Of a DNA stretch of 64,000 bases, positions 1-8,631 are shown piece after piece (within the stretch, counting starts at the first letter, position 1; each line of letters opens with the position of its first letter). The notes beneath the pieces were generated by a model. That model was given only the letters and a program-made list of their open reading frames with translations. It was not told the origin of the DNA and ran no database searches. The stretch comes from Desulforegulaceae bacterium (GTDB lineage: Bacteria > Desulfobacterota > Desulfobacteria > Desulfobacterales > JACKCP01): the NCBI GenBank assembly GCA_034006035.1, contig JAVETN010000005.1:109526-173525 (forward strand), read 5' to 3'. A program made the translations under genes and the position numbers.

Positions 1-928
1 TTATATATCTGATCGTTCCTGTTCTTCCTCTTATTACAAGGGATTGAGTAACAGCACCTTTTCCTGTATAGGTTACTCCCGATAAAAAAGATCCCCCTGA
101 AATTCCTGTAGCTGCAAAGAAAACATCATCACTTCTTACAAGATCATTTACATTTCTTACTTTTTTAAGATCTGCCCCTTCCTTTTGAAGAGCTTCAATT
201 TCATCTTTGTTCTGGGGATCTAATCTCGTATAGATTTCTCCATTAAGTCCTTTAATAGCACAGGCTGCAAGAACTCCCTCTGGAGTTCCTCCTGTTCCCA
301 TCATCAGGTCTATTTCAGAGGCTGGATCAATTGCCATAAGTGCACCTGCAACATCACCGTCTGTATGAAGCTGAATTCTTGCACCTGCTTTTCTTATTCT
401 TTCAATAAGTTCTTTGTGCCTTGGTTTGTCCAGTACAAAAACCATTAAATCTTCCACACTTTTTCCAAGGGCCTTTGCTATTTTTAAAAGATTATCTTCA
501 ACTGGAGCTTCAATATCTGCAACATCTTTAGCAGCTTCAGGAACAACAAGTTTTTCCATATAATAGCTTGAGCCAGGGGTAAACATAGTGCCTTCAGGCG
601 ACACTCCAACAACTGCTATAGCGTTTGGTCTACCATAGGCAAGAAGATTGGTTCCTTCAACAGGGTCAACTGCAACATCAACTGAAGGCCCATTTCCTGT
701 TCCAAGAGTTTCACCATTGTAAAGCATTGGGGCTTTGTCTTTTTCGCCTTCCCCGATAATTACCCTTCCTTTAATACCTATTGAGTTAAAAGAAAGCCTC
801 ATGGCATCCACTGCAGCCTGATCTCCGTTTTCTTTTTCACCTTTTCCAAGCCATCTTGCTGAAGCAAGGGCGGCAGTTTCAGTAACTCTTACAAGATCAA
901 GACCCAGATTATGTTGGGGATATTCCAT
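1..928 (-). CDS. glpX: Class II fructose-1,6-bisphosphatase, partial at C-terminus
   Basis: Hydrolyses fructose-1,6-bisphosphate to fructose-6-phosphate in gluconeogenesis, in the cytoplasm. The reading frame begins with MEYPQHNLGLDLVRVTE and continues for 309 codons to the window edge, so the C-terminus is missing. Family signatures visible are GEGEKDKAPML (about residues 62-72), the metal-binding segment VDPVEGTNLLAYGRPNA (about 87-103), and LMMGTGGTPEGVLAA (about 209-223). The start is supported by GGAGAG six bases upstream. The downstream neighbour is out of view. The match over the visible length is continuous and I see no disruption. Family assignment is from recognised motifs. Confidence 0.93.
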   Translation of the reverse strand, partial: MEYPQHNLGLDLVRVTETAALASARWLGKGEKENGDQAAVDAMRLSFNSIGIKGRVIIGEGEKDKAPMLYNGETLGTGNGPSVDVAVDPVEGTNLLAYGRPNAIAVVGVSPEGTMFTPGSSYYMEKLVVPEAAKDVADIEAPVEDNLLKIAKALGKSVEDLMVFVLDKPRHKELIERIRKAGARIQLHTDGDVAGALMAIDPASEIDLMMGTGGTPEGVLAACAIKGLNGEIYTRLDPQNKDEIEALQKEGADLKKVRNVNDLVRSDDVFFAATGISGGSFLSGVTYTGKGAVTQSLVIRGRTGTIRYI

Positions 929-943
929 AAAACACTCTCCATT

Positions 944-1669
944 TTAATTTAAATATTTAATAAACCAGTTTACTGATTCTTTTAACATAGTTTTTTGATC
1001 TTTTGGATTGGTTATCCTGTGATCTCCATTTTTAATTCTTAAAAGTTTTTTGTCATTATCAATTTTTGAGAAAAGAATTTCACCATTTTCAAAAGGTACA
1101 ATCTCATCTTTATCTCCATGGATAACAAGAGTGTTTTTTACTTTATCAAGCTCAGCCAAAAGGTCAAAATCAATATTGTTTTTAAAAAAACTTTTTGAAA
1201 GCCCTGTTTCTTTCATTAAAATATCAATGCTTCCTGTAAAAGAATTTTCCATGGATTGTCCAATAATTGGAGAAGCAGCAAGAACCATGGAGTTGGGATT
1301 AATTTCCTTGGAGGAAAAAATACAGGTGGCTCCTCCCATACTGCTTCCAAAAAGTCCGATTTTTTTTATTGTAAATTTTGATTTAAGATAATCATAAGCC
1401 GATAAAATATCTTTTTTCCTTGTTAAGAGATTTGTTTTTTCAAGATTTCCCTCGCTTTTGCCACAGCCCCTGTGATTAAACCTTAAATAACCTATGTTAA
1501 ATTTTGAAAGCTCGTCTGCCAAGGCAATTTGTTTTCTGCTTTTTGCATCGCTTAAAAGCCCATGAGAGCCTATAACAATAGAATTTGAAAAGTTTTTTGG
1601 GATATGAAGATATCCGTTTAATTTAAACTTGGCTGAATTAAAATAAATTTTTTTAAAATCTGAGGACAT
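944..1669 (-). CDS. Alpha/beta hydrolase (serine aminopeptidase/esterase-like)
   Basis: A 241-residue soluble alpha/beta hydrolase without signal peptide. The nucleophile elbow GLFGSSMGG (serine about residue 109) and an oxyanion-type GSHGLL segment near residue 34 are visible. A late acid in HGDKDEIVP (about 185-193) and a late histidine in NGDHRI (about 215-220) complete the expected Ser-Asp-His triad. The substrate cannot be read from sequence; relatives include peptidases, lipases and thioesterases. It lies 15 bases upstream of glpX on the same strand and probably shares its transcript. The ATG start has a modest AAGG ribosome site. Confidence 0.8.
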   Translation of the reverse strand: MSSDFKKIYFNSAKFKLNGYLHIPKNFSNSIVIGSHGLLSDAKSRKQIALADELSKFNIGYLRFNHRGCGKSEGNLEKTNLLTRKKDILSAYDYLKSKFTIKKIGLFGSSMGGATCIFSSKEINPNSMVLAASPIIGQSMENSFTGSIDILMKETGLSKSFFKNNIDFDLLAELDKVKNTLVIHGDKDEIVPFENGEILFSKIDNDKKLLRIKNGDHRITNPKDQKTMLKESVNWFIKYLN

Positions 1670-1693
1670 TATTTAACCTTTTTAAATTTATGG

Positions 1694-1774
1694 GTTCTAT
1701 ATAGATAAATTAATAAAAGTGATTATCATTAACATAAAATTGGACTTTTTATTTAAAAGAATACTATATAGAAC
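1694..1774. repeat. 11-bp perfect inverted repeat upstream of leuA
   Basis: GTTCTATATAG at 1694-1704 is matched exactly by its reverse complement at 1764-1774, with 59 bases between. It lies in the 266-bp divergent region between the hydrolase and leuA. It could be a regulator binding pair, or the base of a leader RNA stem. The right arm contains a TATATA hexamer that could serve as a leuA -10 element. The spacing to a TTGGAC hexamer at 1740-1745 is 19 bases, longer than ideal. Confidence 0.5.
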
Positions 1775-1829
1775 ATTTATTTTTAAAATTAAAGATGTGG
1801 AGGATAATTTGGTTTGTATAGGGTTTAAA

Positions 1830-1863
1830 ACCGCGGGCAGAAAGATTTGTATAACCCCGCGGT
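1830..1863 (+). promoter_or_regulatory. GC-rich leader hairpin of leuA (attenuator or T-box-like)
   Basis: ACCGCGGG at 1830-1837 pairs perfectly with CCCGCGGT at 1856-1863, giving an 8-bp stem in an otherwise AT-rich leader. A TTTTT tract follows at 1876-1880. The segment AGGGTTTAAAACCGCG just before it resembles, with two extra bases, the T-box antiterminator core AGGGTGGNACCGCG. From memory, T-box control of leuA has been proposed in deltaproteobacteria. The match is imperfect and the rest of a T-box (specifier loop) was not recognised, so the mechanism is inference. Confidence 0.45.
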
Positions 1864-1935
1864 CCATGCTCAGACTTTTTGGTTTAGAGATTTGATTTAA
1901 CTAAAAATTAACAATTAAGCTGAAAAGGAAAAAAA

Positions 1936-3480
1936 ATGAGCAACAATAGAATAATTATATTTGATACTACTCTAAGGGACGGGGAACAATCTCCCGGGGC
2001 AACTATGAATATTGCCGAAAAAGTAAGAATTGCAAACAGACTTGAAGAGCTTGGAGTAGATGTTATTGAAGCTGGGTTTCCAGCAGCATCTGACGGAGAT
2101 TTTGAAGCAGTGTCAGAAATTGCAAAAAATTCAAAAAAAGCCCAGATTGCAGGACTTTGCAGGGCAAACAATTCTGACATAGAAAGAGCCTGGGAAGCTG
2201 TTAAGCACGCAAAATACCCAAGACTGCACACTTTTATTGCAACTTCAGATCTTCATATGAAATACAAACTTGAGATGGAACCTGAAAAAGTTCTTGAAAA
2301 AGCTGTTGAAGCAGTAAAATATGCCAAAACTTTTACTGATAATGTGGAGTTTTCAGCTGAGGATGGTTCAAGAAGTGATAAGGATTTCTTGTGCAGGGTG
2401 GTTGAAGCTGTAATAGATGCCGGTGCTACCACTGTAAATATTCCAGACACGGTTGGTTATGCACTTCCAGACGAATATGGAGCCCTTATCAGTTACATAA
2501 TGGATAATGTAACAAATATTAGTAAAGCCGTAATAAGCGTTCATTGCCACAACGACCTTGGACTTGCCACTGCAAATACACTTTCAGCAGTCAAAGCCGG
2601 AGCAAGACAGGTTGAGGTTACAATAAACGGAATAGGGGAAAGAGCAGGAAACACCTCCCTGGAAGAATTTGTAATGACTCTTAATACAAGAACTGAAGAT
2701 TTGGGCTATACTACAGGTATAGATACCACAAAAATTTATCCAACAAGCAGACTTGTGTCAATGATTACAGGAATTATGGTTCAGCCAAATAAAGCAATAG
2801 TTGGTGCAAACGCCTTTGCCCATGAATCTGGAATTCATCAAGACGGTATTTTGAAAAATCCCATGACCTATGAAATCATGAAGCCTGAAACAATAGGTTT
2901 AAGATCCAATAAAATGGTTTTGGGTAAGCATTCAGGAAAAGCTGCTGTAAAATCAAGGCTTGAATCCATGGGATATAAGCTTACAGATGATGAAATAGCT
3001 GTGGTTACAAAAGAATTTAAATCCCTTTGTGACAAGAAAAAGGAAATTCTTGATGAAGACCTTGAAGCCCTTGTAAATGAAGGTATTTTAAGAATTGAAG
3101 ATGTTTATAAGCTTGAGTATATTCATGTTTCTACAGGAACTACAATCTTTCCTACAGCAAGTATAAAGCTTCTTGTAGAAGGAGTTGAAAAAATAGAATT
3201 CAGTGAAGGAACCGGCCCAATTGATGCAGTTTTCAATGCCATCTCAAAAATTACAGGAAAAAAGCCTGAACTTTTAAGATATTCAATTACAGCCCTTACA
3301 GGCGGTACAGATGCTCAGGGTGAAGTTACTGTAAGACTTAAAGATGAAAATGGGAAAATTGCACTTGGAAAAGGAGCTCATCCAGATATTCTTACAGCCA
3401 GTGCAAGGGCCTATATCAACGGTCTTAATAGACTTGTAAAGCTTAGCCTTTCGAGTGTAATTGAAAAAGTTGAAATTTAG
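1936..3480 (+). CDS. leuA: 2-isopropylmalate synthase
   Basis: Condenses acetyl-CoA with 2-oxoisovalerate, the first committed step of leucine synthesis. At 514 residues it has normal length. The HMGL-type TIM barrel starts with [12 protein letters not shown] (residues 10-21), the metal-ligand histidines are in SVHCHNDLG (about 201-209), and [10 protein letters not shown] is present near residue 298. The C-terminal part (about 380-514) is the allosteric LeuA dimer domain that binds leucine. The start is fixed by AAAAGGA seven bases upstream. The gene is single, preceded by a structured leader and followed by a strong terminator shared with the converging azlD. Confidence 0.96.
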   Translation: MSNNRIIIFDTTLRDGEQSPGATMNIAEKVRIANRLEELGVDVIEAGFPAASDGDFEAVSEIAKNSKKAQIAGLCRANNSDIERAWEAVKHAKYPRLHTFIATSDLHMKYKLEMEPEKVLEKAVEAVKYAKTFTDNVEFSAEDGSRSDKDFLCRVVEAVIDAGATTVNIPDTVGYALPDEYGALISYIMDNVTNISKAVISVHCHNDLGLATANTLSAVKAGARQVEVTINGIGERAGNTSLEEFVMTLNTRTEDLGYTTGIDTTKIYPTSRLVSMITGIMVQPNKAIVGANAFAHESGIHQDGILKNPMTYEIMKPETIGLRSNKMVLGKHSGKAAVKSRLESMGYKLTDDEIAVVTKEFKSLCDKKKEILDEDLEALVNEGILRIEDVYKLEYIHVSTGTTIFPTASIKLLVEGVEKIEFSEGTGPIDAVFNAISKITGKKPELLRYSITALTGGTDAQGEVTVRLKDENGKIALGKGAHPDILTASARAYINGLNRLVKLSLSSVIEKVEI

Positions 3481-3500
3481 ATTTAAAATAAAAACATCAA

Positions 3501-3535
3501 GATTACCCTGGTTTTTTTACTGGGGTAATCTGATT
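3501..3535. terminator. Intrinsic terminator between leuA and azlD
   Basis: GATTACCC (3501-3508) pairs with GGGTAATC (3523-3530) and is followed by a T-rich run on the plus strand. It sits between two convergent genes. It should end leuA transcripts. Confidence 0.75.
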
Positions 3536-3536
3536 T

Positions 3537-3863
3537 TTAAAAAAAACTTGTTCCTGCCCAATAAAAAAACATTCCTGAAACAAGTGTAATTCCAAGAGAC
3601 TTTGTAAACCAGGCAATAATAAAACAAGGGATAAATGCTGCGGTTTCAGCTGAAACAAGACTAAATTCCTTGGTCTGGGGATTTACAAGAAGAGCAGGGA
3701 AAAGCAAAGCACTTAAAATTGATACAGGTATGAGTTCAAGCCATTCCACCATAGGTTTTGGAAGTTCTTTTTTTGAAAGATAAAACAAAGGAAACCATCT
3801 TGGAATGAAACTGACAATTCCCATTCCAGCAATCAGAAGAAAATACTGGGTATTACTCATCAT
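3537..3863 (-). CDS. azlD: Branched-chain amino acid exporter small subunit (AzlD)
   Basis: A 108-residue hydrophobic protein with about four membrane segments and the AzlD-type N-terminus ending in FIPRWFPLFYLS. AzlC and AzlD together export branched-chain amino acids across the inner membrane. It overlaps the 3' end of azlC by 11 bases, indicating translational coupling. The pair converges on leuA, a leucine synthesis gene, which agrees with a role in branched-chain amino acid balance. Confidence 0.85.
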   Translation of the reverse strand: MMSNTQYFLLIAGMGIVSFIPRWFPLFYLSKKELPKPMVEWLELIPVSILSALLFPALLVNPQTKEFSLVSAETAAFIPCFIIAWFTKSLGITLVSGMFFYWAGTSFF

Positions 3864-4572
3864 TTTTAATTAACCTTTTTTTGATAATAACCCCAAGGGA
3901 GGCTGCAATAATGGAAGCAATTACTATGTATGAATTTCCTGGAAGAGTCATTGAAAGAAATACAGCTATAAGCCCTGAAATTACTGCCGAAACAAAATAA
4001 ATTGAACCATTGAGCTGAAAAACCAGAAGGCAGATAAACATGGCAATTAGGGCATAGTCTATTCCAAAAGCTCCTTCGGGAATGAATTCTCCAAAATAAC
4101 ATCCTGCAAAAGTACTTAAAGCCCAGGCTGAGTAAGCAAATAAATTAACTGAAATTGATCGTCTTGGGCCCCAATCACCTTTTTTTAATTTTTGAATATT
4201 TACAGCAAAAGTTTCATCCACAATTCCATAGCTTAAAATTGCAAGTTTTTTTGATGAAACATTTTTTAAGTAAACTCCAAGTGATGAACTCATGAGAAGA
4301 TGTCTTAAATTAATCATAAATACTGTCATTATAATTGAAATAGAGCCAGCACCTGCAGAAATCATGGAAACTGCAATAAATTGCCCGCTTCCTGCAAATA
4401 CAAAAAGAGACATTGCAATCACCTGGAGGGGAGAAAGCATTGCTTTTTGGCCTAAGACTCCCAGGGCAATTCCAAGAGGAATATAGCCAACGCAAATTGG
4501 CCATACTGCACTAAATCCATCTTTAATATAGGCTTTGCCTTGTTTTTTTTCAATTTTAGCTGATAAATTCAT
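3853..4572 (-). CDS. azlC: Branched-chain amino acid exporter large subunit (AzlC)
   Basis: A 239-residue inner-membrane protein of the AzlC family with about seven membrane segments. Recognisable parts are GFSAVWPICVGYIPLGIALG near residues 18-37, the FAGSGQFIAVSM segment (about 59-70) and INLRHLLMSSSLG (about 87-99). These are typical of AzlC. It partners with AzlD, encoded immediately downstream with an 11-base overlap. Substrate specificity (leucine, isoleucine, valine or analogues) follows from the family, not from this sequence. Confidence 0.88.
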   Translation of the reverse strand: MNLSAKIEKKQGKAYIKDGFSAVWPICVGYIPLGIALGVLGQKAMLSPLQVIAMSLFVFAGSGQFIAVSMISAGAGSISIIMTVFMINLRHLLMSSSLGVYLKNVSSKKLAILSYGIVDETFAVNIQKLKKGDWGPRRSISVNLFAYSAWALSTFAGCYFGEFIPEGAFGIDYALIAMFICLLVFQLNGSIYFVSAVISGLIAVFLSMTLPGNSYIVIASIIAASLGVIIKKRLIKNDE

Positions 4573-4922
4573 AACTCATCTTTATGATTGTTTTAAAAAC
4601 AAATTAATTTATGTTTAAATTTAAAAATTCAGAAATAGATAACTAACTATATTGATCAAATAAAATCAAGCTATCTTTTGTTCTTAGATAAACAAAAATT
4701 CTATCTATTTCATGTTTGGTCTAATTAAAATTTGAATCTCAAGAATAATTAAAGCTGTTAATCATCAAGGGAAAAACAATAAAGATTAGAACAGGCTGAA
4801 AATCAGGAGTTTGTTTTAGTGTCAAAAGATTTAAAATTATTTTTTATAAAAATCAGAAGATTGCAAGAGTTAAGTTTGATCCTGAATTTAACAAGTTTTA
4901 AGCCCAGCCTGGGTTTCTATTG
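4573..4922. other. 350-bp intergenic region without recognised gene
   Basis: AT-rich DNA between the start of azlC and the end of the antiporter gene. No reading frame, RNA gene or convincing promoter was recognised. A short CCCA/TGGG hairpin at 4903-4913 lacks a U-tract in the needed direction. Confidence 0.5.
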
Positions 4923-6374
4923 TTATTCCAGCTCACATGTTTGTGAAACATTTAATTTGAGGTTGATCTCATCTATTTCAGCTGAATGAGCCAGGAGATA
5001 GATTATATCATGTGATTTTAACTTAACATTTCCTTTGGGCATGATAATTTTATCGTCTCTTACAATAGAAGTTATCAAAGCTTCAGCACCCAGGTTTAAA
5101 TCAGCTATTTTTATATTTGCACTGGGAGCATCTTCTACAATATGTATTTCAAACATGTCTATATCACTTTTTGTGATTGAATGAAGTTCTACTGTATAAG
5201 GGCTTGTGGGTAAGGGTTTTTCAGCAAGTTTAAATATTTTTGACAGTATCCCAAGAGTTGAACCTTGAATTATACATGAGAGAAATACTGCAAAGAAGAT
5301 AATATCAAAAACAATTCCGTTTTCATCAAGATTATAGGCGGAGGGATATGTGGCAAGAACGATGGGAACAGCTCCTTTTATTCCTCCCCAGCCTAAAAAA
5401 AGTTTTTCTTTGATAGAATATTTGAATGGAATTGTACAAAGAAAAATTGCAACCGGCCTTGCAATAAATATCATAATCAGAGCAATAATCACTCCTTCTT
5501 TCCATATATGAATAAATTTACTTGGAAAAGCAAGCAAACCAAGCATGAGAAACAATGAGAGGTTACACATAGTTGAAATACTTTCAAGGAAATTGCTTAC
5601 CCCCCTTTTTGCTATAAAGTCACTGTTGCCAAGCCAGTAGCCCATAAAAAAGACAGCAATTATTCCATTTGCCTTTGCTAGCTCGGACAAGCCATAGGCA
5701 AGAAGAATTACACCTATTAAAAGTACATTGTAGTTTCCCCTGTTTTCAGATTTTAGATGGTCATAAAGAAAAACTGAAATTTTATAAACAGCAAATCCCA
5801 CACCAGCTCCTCCAAGAAATTGCCAGATCAGGTGTAAAGCTGCGATAGTTGGGGATTGAATTTCTCCGATCATTATTTGAATAAATGTCATTGTTAACAA
5901 AATTGCCATGGGGTCGTTTGCCGCAGATTCCACATTTAATGTTGTTGAAATACGGGACTTGATGGGGTTTTGCTTGGTAAGCATAAGTACGGCTGCAGCA
6001 TCTGTTGAGGAAATAATTGATGCGATCATCATTGAATGTATAAAATTAATTTTAAATGCAAAGTGAATAAATAGACCCAAAACAAGTGCAGTTAATCCAA
6101 CTCCTAAAGTTGCAAGGGTAAGAGCTGGTCCAGCCACTGATTTAAAGCTGTTTTTTGATACTTGGAACCCTCCTCCAAAAATTATAAAAACCAGTAAAAT
6201 ATCTGCTATTCTTTTTGTTAGAACAGCATCATCAAAATAAAACAGATTTAATACATCACTTCCAACAACAATACCGATTATTATGAATATAATAAGAAGG
6301 GGAATTCCGTACTTGGCACTTATTTTAGTTGATAAAATTGATAAAATGATTAAAGCAGAAAAGAAAATTACCAT
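4923..6374 (-). CDS. Potassium or sodium/proton antiporter, NhaP2-like (CPA1) with C-terminal TrkA-C domain
   Basis: A 483-residue inner-membrane cation/proton exchanger. About 12 hydrophobic segments fill residues 1-385. The transport core shows SSTDAAAV near residue 124 and the ND-type motif ESAANDPMAI near residue 149, characteristic of CPA1/NhaP2 exchangers. Residues about 400-483 form a cytoplasmic RCK C-terminal (TrkA-C) module that usually binds a nucleotide or ion and gates transport. It is a single gene with long flanking spacers. The substrate ion is uncertain: NhaP2 relatives move K+ or Na+. Confidence 0.85.
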   Translation of the reverse strand: MVIFFSALIILSILSTKISAKYGIPLLIIFIIIGIVVGSDVLNLFYFDDAVLTKRIADILLVFIIFGGGFQVSKNSFKSVAGPALTLATLGVGLTALVLGLFIHFAFKINFIHSMMIASIISSTDAAAVLMLTKQNPIKSRISTTLNVESAANDPMAILLTMTFIQIMIGEIQSPTIAALHLIWQFLGGAGVGFAVYKISVFLYDHLKSENRGNYNVLLIGVILLAYGLSELAKANGIIAVFFMGYWLGNSDFIAKRGVSNFLESISTMCNLSLFLMLGLLAFPSKFIHIWKEGVIIALIMIFIARPVAIFLCTIPFKYSIKEKLFLGWGGIKGAVPIVLATYPSAYNLDENGIVFDIIFFAVFLSCIIQGSTLGILSKIFKLAEKPLPTSPYTVELHSITKSDIDMFEIHIVEDAPSANIKIADLNLGAEALITSIVRDDKIIMPKGNVKLKSHDIIYLLAHSAEIDEINLKLNVSQTCELE

Positions 6375-6644
6375 GTATGCAAATCCAATTGAAAAAATAA
6401 AGGTCGTTTACCAGCTTTTTAGCTGTTGAATGGTTTTTACCAATCGCTAAATTAAAAGGTTTGTTCCAGTGAAAGGCAAATCCAAAAAGTAAATATAATA
6501 ATAAATTATTCCATTGGTTAGCAAATTAAATTAAAAAAGTCATTATTTTAAAAAAACAATTATTTTATTTTTTTTAAGAGAGGAGCTTTAGTTTTGATGG
6601 TTTCTGAGTGTTTTTTAATAAGTTTTTAAATTAATTAATCCAGG

Positions 6645-7514
6645 CTAAATCATCCCCATGATTTGATAGATAAGTCTTGCACAGGTAAATTCAGGAAAGT
6701 GAAGGTTTTGAATAGGAGACAGCTCAACAATATCAAATCCGATTATTTTTTTTTCTTTTGAAATTTTTTTTATGATTTCAAGGGTTTCATACCACATAAG
6801 CCCGCCTGGTTCAGGAGTTCCTGTTGAAGGCATTATGGATGGATCAAGACCGTCTACATCAATTGTAAGGTAAATTTCTTCAGGGAACTTTTTTGGAAGA
6901 ATTATATCAGGGATATTTTTGTTTAGTTCTTTTGCATCAAGATATTTTATGTTTTTTTCTTTTCTAAGTTCAACTTCATAGGGCGAAAGGCTTCTTACTC
7001 CAAGCTGAAAGATATCAAGTCCAAAATCTAAGGCTCTTTTCATTACACAGGCATGACTGAATTTACTTTCTTCATAAGTGTCGCGAAGATCTGCATGGGC
7101 ATCTATTTGAACTATTCCGGGTTTTTTGCCGTTTTTCATAAAAGAATTGAACGCTCCTACTGAAACAGTGTGTTCTCCTCCAAGAATTACAGGGATTTTA
7201 AAAAGTTTAAGAGTTTTGGATATGGCTTGATCCATAAGTTTAAAAAGATCTTTGTGGTTATCTGCAAACAAAGGGGAATGGGTATAAATACCTTTGGCTG
7301 AGGGATTGGAGTATCCGTCAAACACTTCAAGCTGTGAAGATGCTTCAAGTATTTTTAAAGGGCCGTTTTTTGTTCCTCCTCCGTATGACACGGTTTTTTC
7401 ATAGGGAACAGGAATAATATGGAAAAACGCATTTTCAGGTGAAACTTTGCCTATTTCATCTTCAAGAAAACAAGGATAACTTGCTTTATGATAGTCTTGA
7501 TTTAAAGTCTTCAT
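6645..7514 (-). CDS. speB: Agmatinase
   Basis: Hydrolyses agmatine to putrescine and urea; ureohydrolase family with two Mn ions. Metal-ligand motifs are GGEHTVSVG, IDAHADLRD and TIDVDGLDPSIMPSTGTPEPGG-like sequence, all intact. A TTG at 7520 would give two extra residues, but the ATG at 7514 is the more likely start. The gene overlaps the 3' end of nspC by 29 bases, so it is coupled to it. It is last in the speA operon and supplies the putrescine used by the carboxyspermidine enzymes encoded just upstream. Confidence 0.93.
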   Translation of the reverse strand: MKTLNQDYHKASYPCFLEDEIGKVSPENAFFHIIPVPYEKTVSYGGGTKNGPLKILEASSQLEVFDGYSNPSAKGIYTHSPLFADNHKDLFKLMDQAISKTLKLFKIPVILGGEHTVSVGAFNSFMKNGKKPGIVQIDAHADLRDTYEESKFSHACVMKRALDFGLDIFQLGVRSLSPYEVELRKEKNIKYLDAKELNKNIPDIILPKKFPEEIYLTIDVDGLDPSIMPSTGTPEPGGLMWYETLEIIKKISKEKKIIGFDIVELSPIQNLHFPEFTCARLIYQIMGMI

Positions 7515-8631
7515 ATCCAAATTCTTTTATAAGCTGAATGCTTTTTGTTTCTGGGTCATAAATATTAATATCAGGCAAACCTATTCCGTTAAATGTGTTT
7601 GTCTTTACCATTGTATAATGGGCCATGTCGGTAAATATCACTTTTGAACCCGGCTTGAGCTGATAATCAAAACTGTATTCTCCAATAACATCTCCAGCTA
7701 GACATGAAAGCCCTGCCAGTCTATATGAGTGCTTTTTTATGCTATTAAAATCAGAATCTATGGCAAAAGGTCTATAGGGCATTTCCATTATATCAGGCAT
7801 ATGAGCAGCTGCTGAAGTATCAAGAACAGCAATTTTCATATCACTTCCCTTAATTACATCCAAAACAGTTGAAACCATAAAGCCTGTATTCAAGGCAACT
7901 GCCTCGCCTGGTTCAAGATAAATTTCAAGGTTATATTTTTTTTTAAAATCAATTATTGTCTTGCAAAGAAGATTAATATCATAATCATTTCTTGTAATAT
8001 GATGTCCTCCCCCAAAATTTACCCATTTCATTTTATCAAAATATTTGCCAAATTTTTCTTCAAAAGCATTTAATACAGTAATAAAAGGGTGAACATTTTG
8101 TTCGCAAAGACAATGAAAATGAAGACCGTCTATACCTTCTAAATTATTTTCTTCAAAATTTTCAATTCTTACTCCAAGCCTTGAGCCAGGAGCTGAAGGA
8201 TCATAAATTGGTACAGAGCCCACAGATTTTTCAGGGTTTACTCTAATTCCAAAGGAAAGGTCTTTATTAATTTGTTTTGCTTTATCAATAAATTTGTTTT
8301 TTTGGGCAAAAGAATTAAAAATTAAATGGTCACTGTATTTTGAAATTTTTAAAATATCAGATTCAGAAAAACCAGCAGCATAGGAATGCACCTCGCCTTT
8401 AAATTCTTCATGTCCAAGCCTTGCTTCGTTTGGGGAACTTGCACAGGTTCCGTTTAAATATTTTGAAATTAAAGGAGCAAAGGAAAACATGGCAAAGCTT
8501 TTTAAGGCAAGAAGAATTTTTGCTCCTGTTTCTTGTTTAACTTTTTTAAGAATTTCAAGATTTTTTATTAAAAGGCCTTTGTCTACAACAAAGGCCGGAG
8601 TTTTTAATTTTTCAGGGTCAAAATTTAACAT
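7486..8631 (-). CDS. nspC: Carboxynorspermidine/carboxyspermidine decarboxylase
   Basis: PLP-dependent fold III decarboxylase that converts carboxyspermidine to spermidine (or carboxynorspermidine to norspermidine). It has 381 residues, the usual family length. The PLP lysine is K44 in LLALKSFAMF, and the SPNEARLG and HFHCLCEQN segments and the late GLSCLAGDVIGEY segment with the catalytic cysteine are present. The start codon overlaps the end of the dehydrogenase gene (ATGTTAA, 7 bp). Because speA and speB in the same operon make putrescine, spermidine is the probable product. Confidence 0.92.
   Translation of the reverse strand: MLNFDPEKLKTPAFVVDKGLLIKNLEILKKVKQETGAKILLALKSFAMFSFAPLISKYLNGTCASSPNEARLGHEEFKGEVHSYAAGFSESDILKISKYSDHLIFNSFAQKNKFIDKAKQINKDLSFGIRVNPEKSVGSVPIYDPSAPGSRLGVRIENFEENNLEGIDGLHFHCLCEQNVHPFITVLNAFEEKFGKYFDKMKWVNFGGGHHITRNDYDINLLCKTIIDFKKKYNLEIYLEPGEAVALNTGFMVSTVLDVIKGSDMKIAVLDTSAAAHMPDIMEMPYRPFAIDSDFNSIKKHSYRLAGLSCLAGDVIGEYSFDYQLKPGSKVIFTDMAHYTMVKTNTFNGIGLPDINIYDPETKSIQLIKEFGYEDFKSRLS

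Noticed and set aside
1708..1725. Fur-box-like GTGATTATCATTAA
   Set aside because: Only a half-match in very AT-rich DNA, with no iron gene nearby.
1795..1821. Possible leuA leader peptide MWRIIWFV
   Set aside because: It contains no leucine codon and has no ribosome site, so a classical leucine attenuator peptide is not supported.
4897..4916. Hairpin CCCAG-C-CTGGG after the antiporter gene
   Set aside because: The loop is too small unless the stem shrinks to four pairs, and no U-tract follows on the minus strand.
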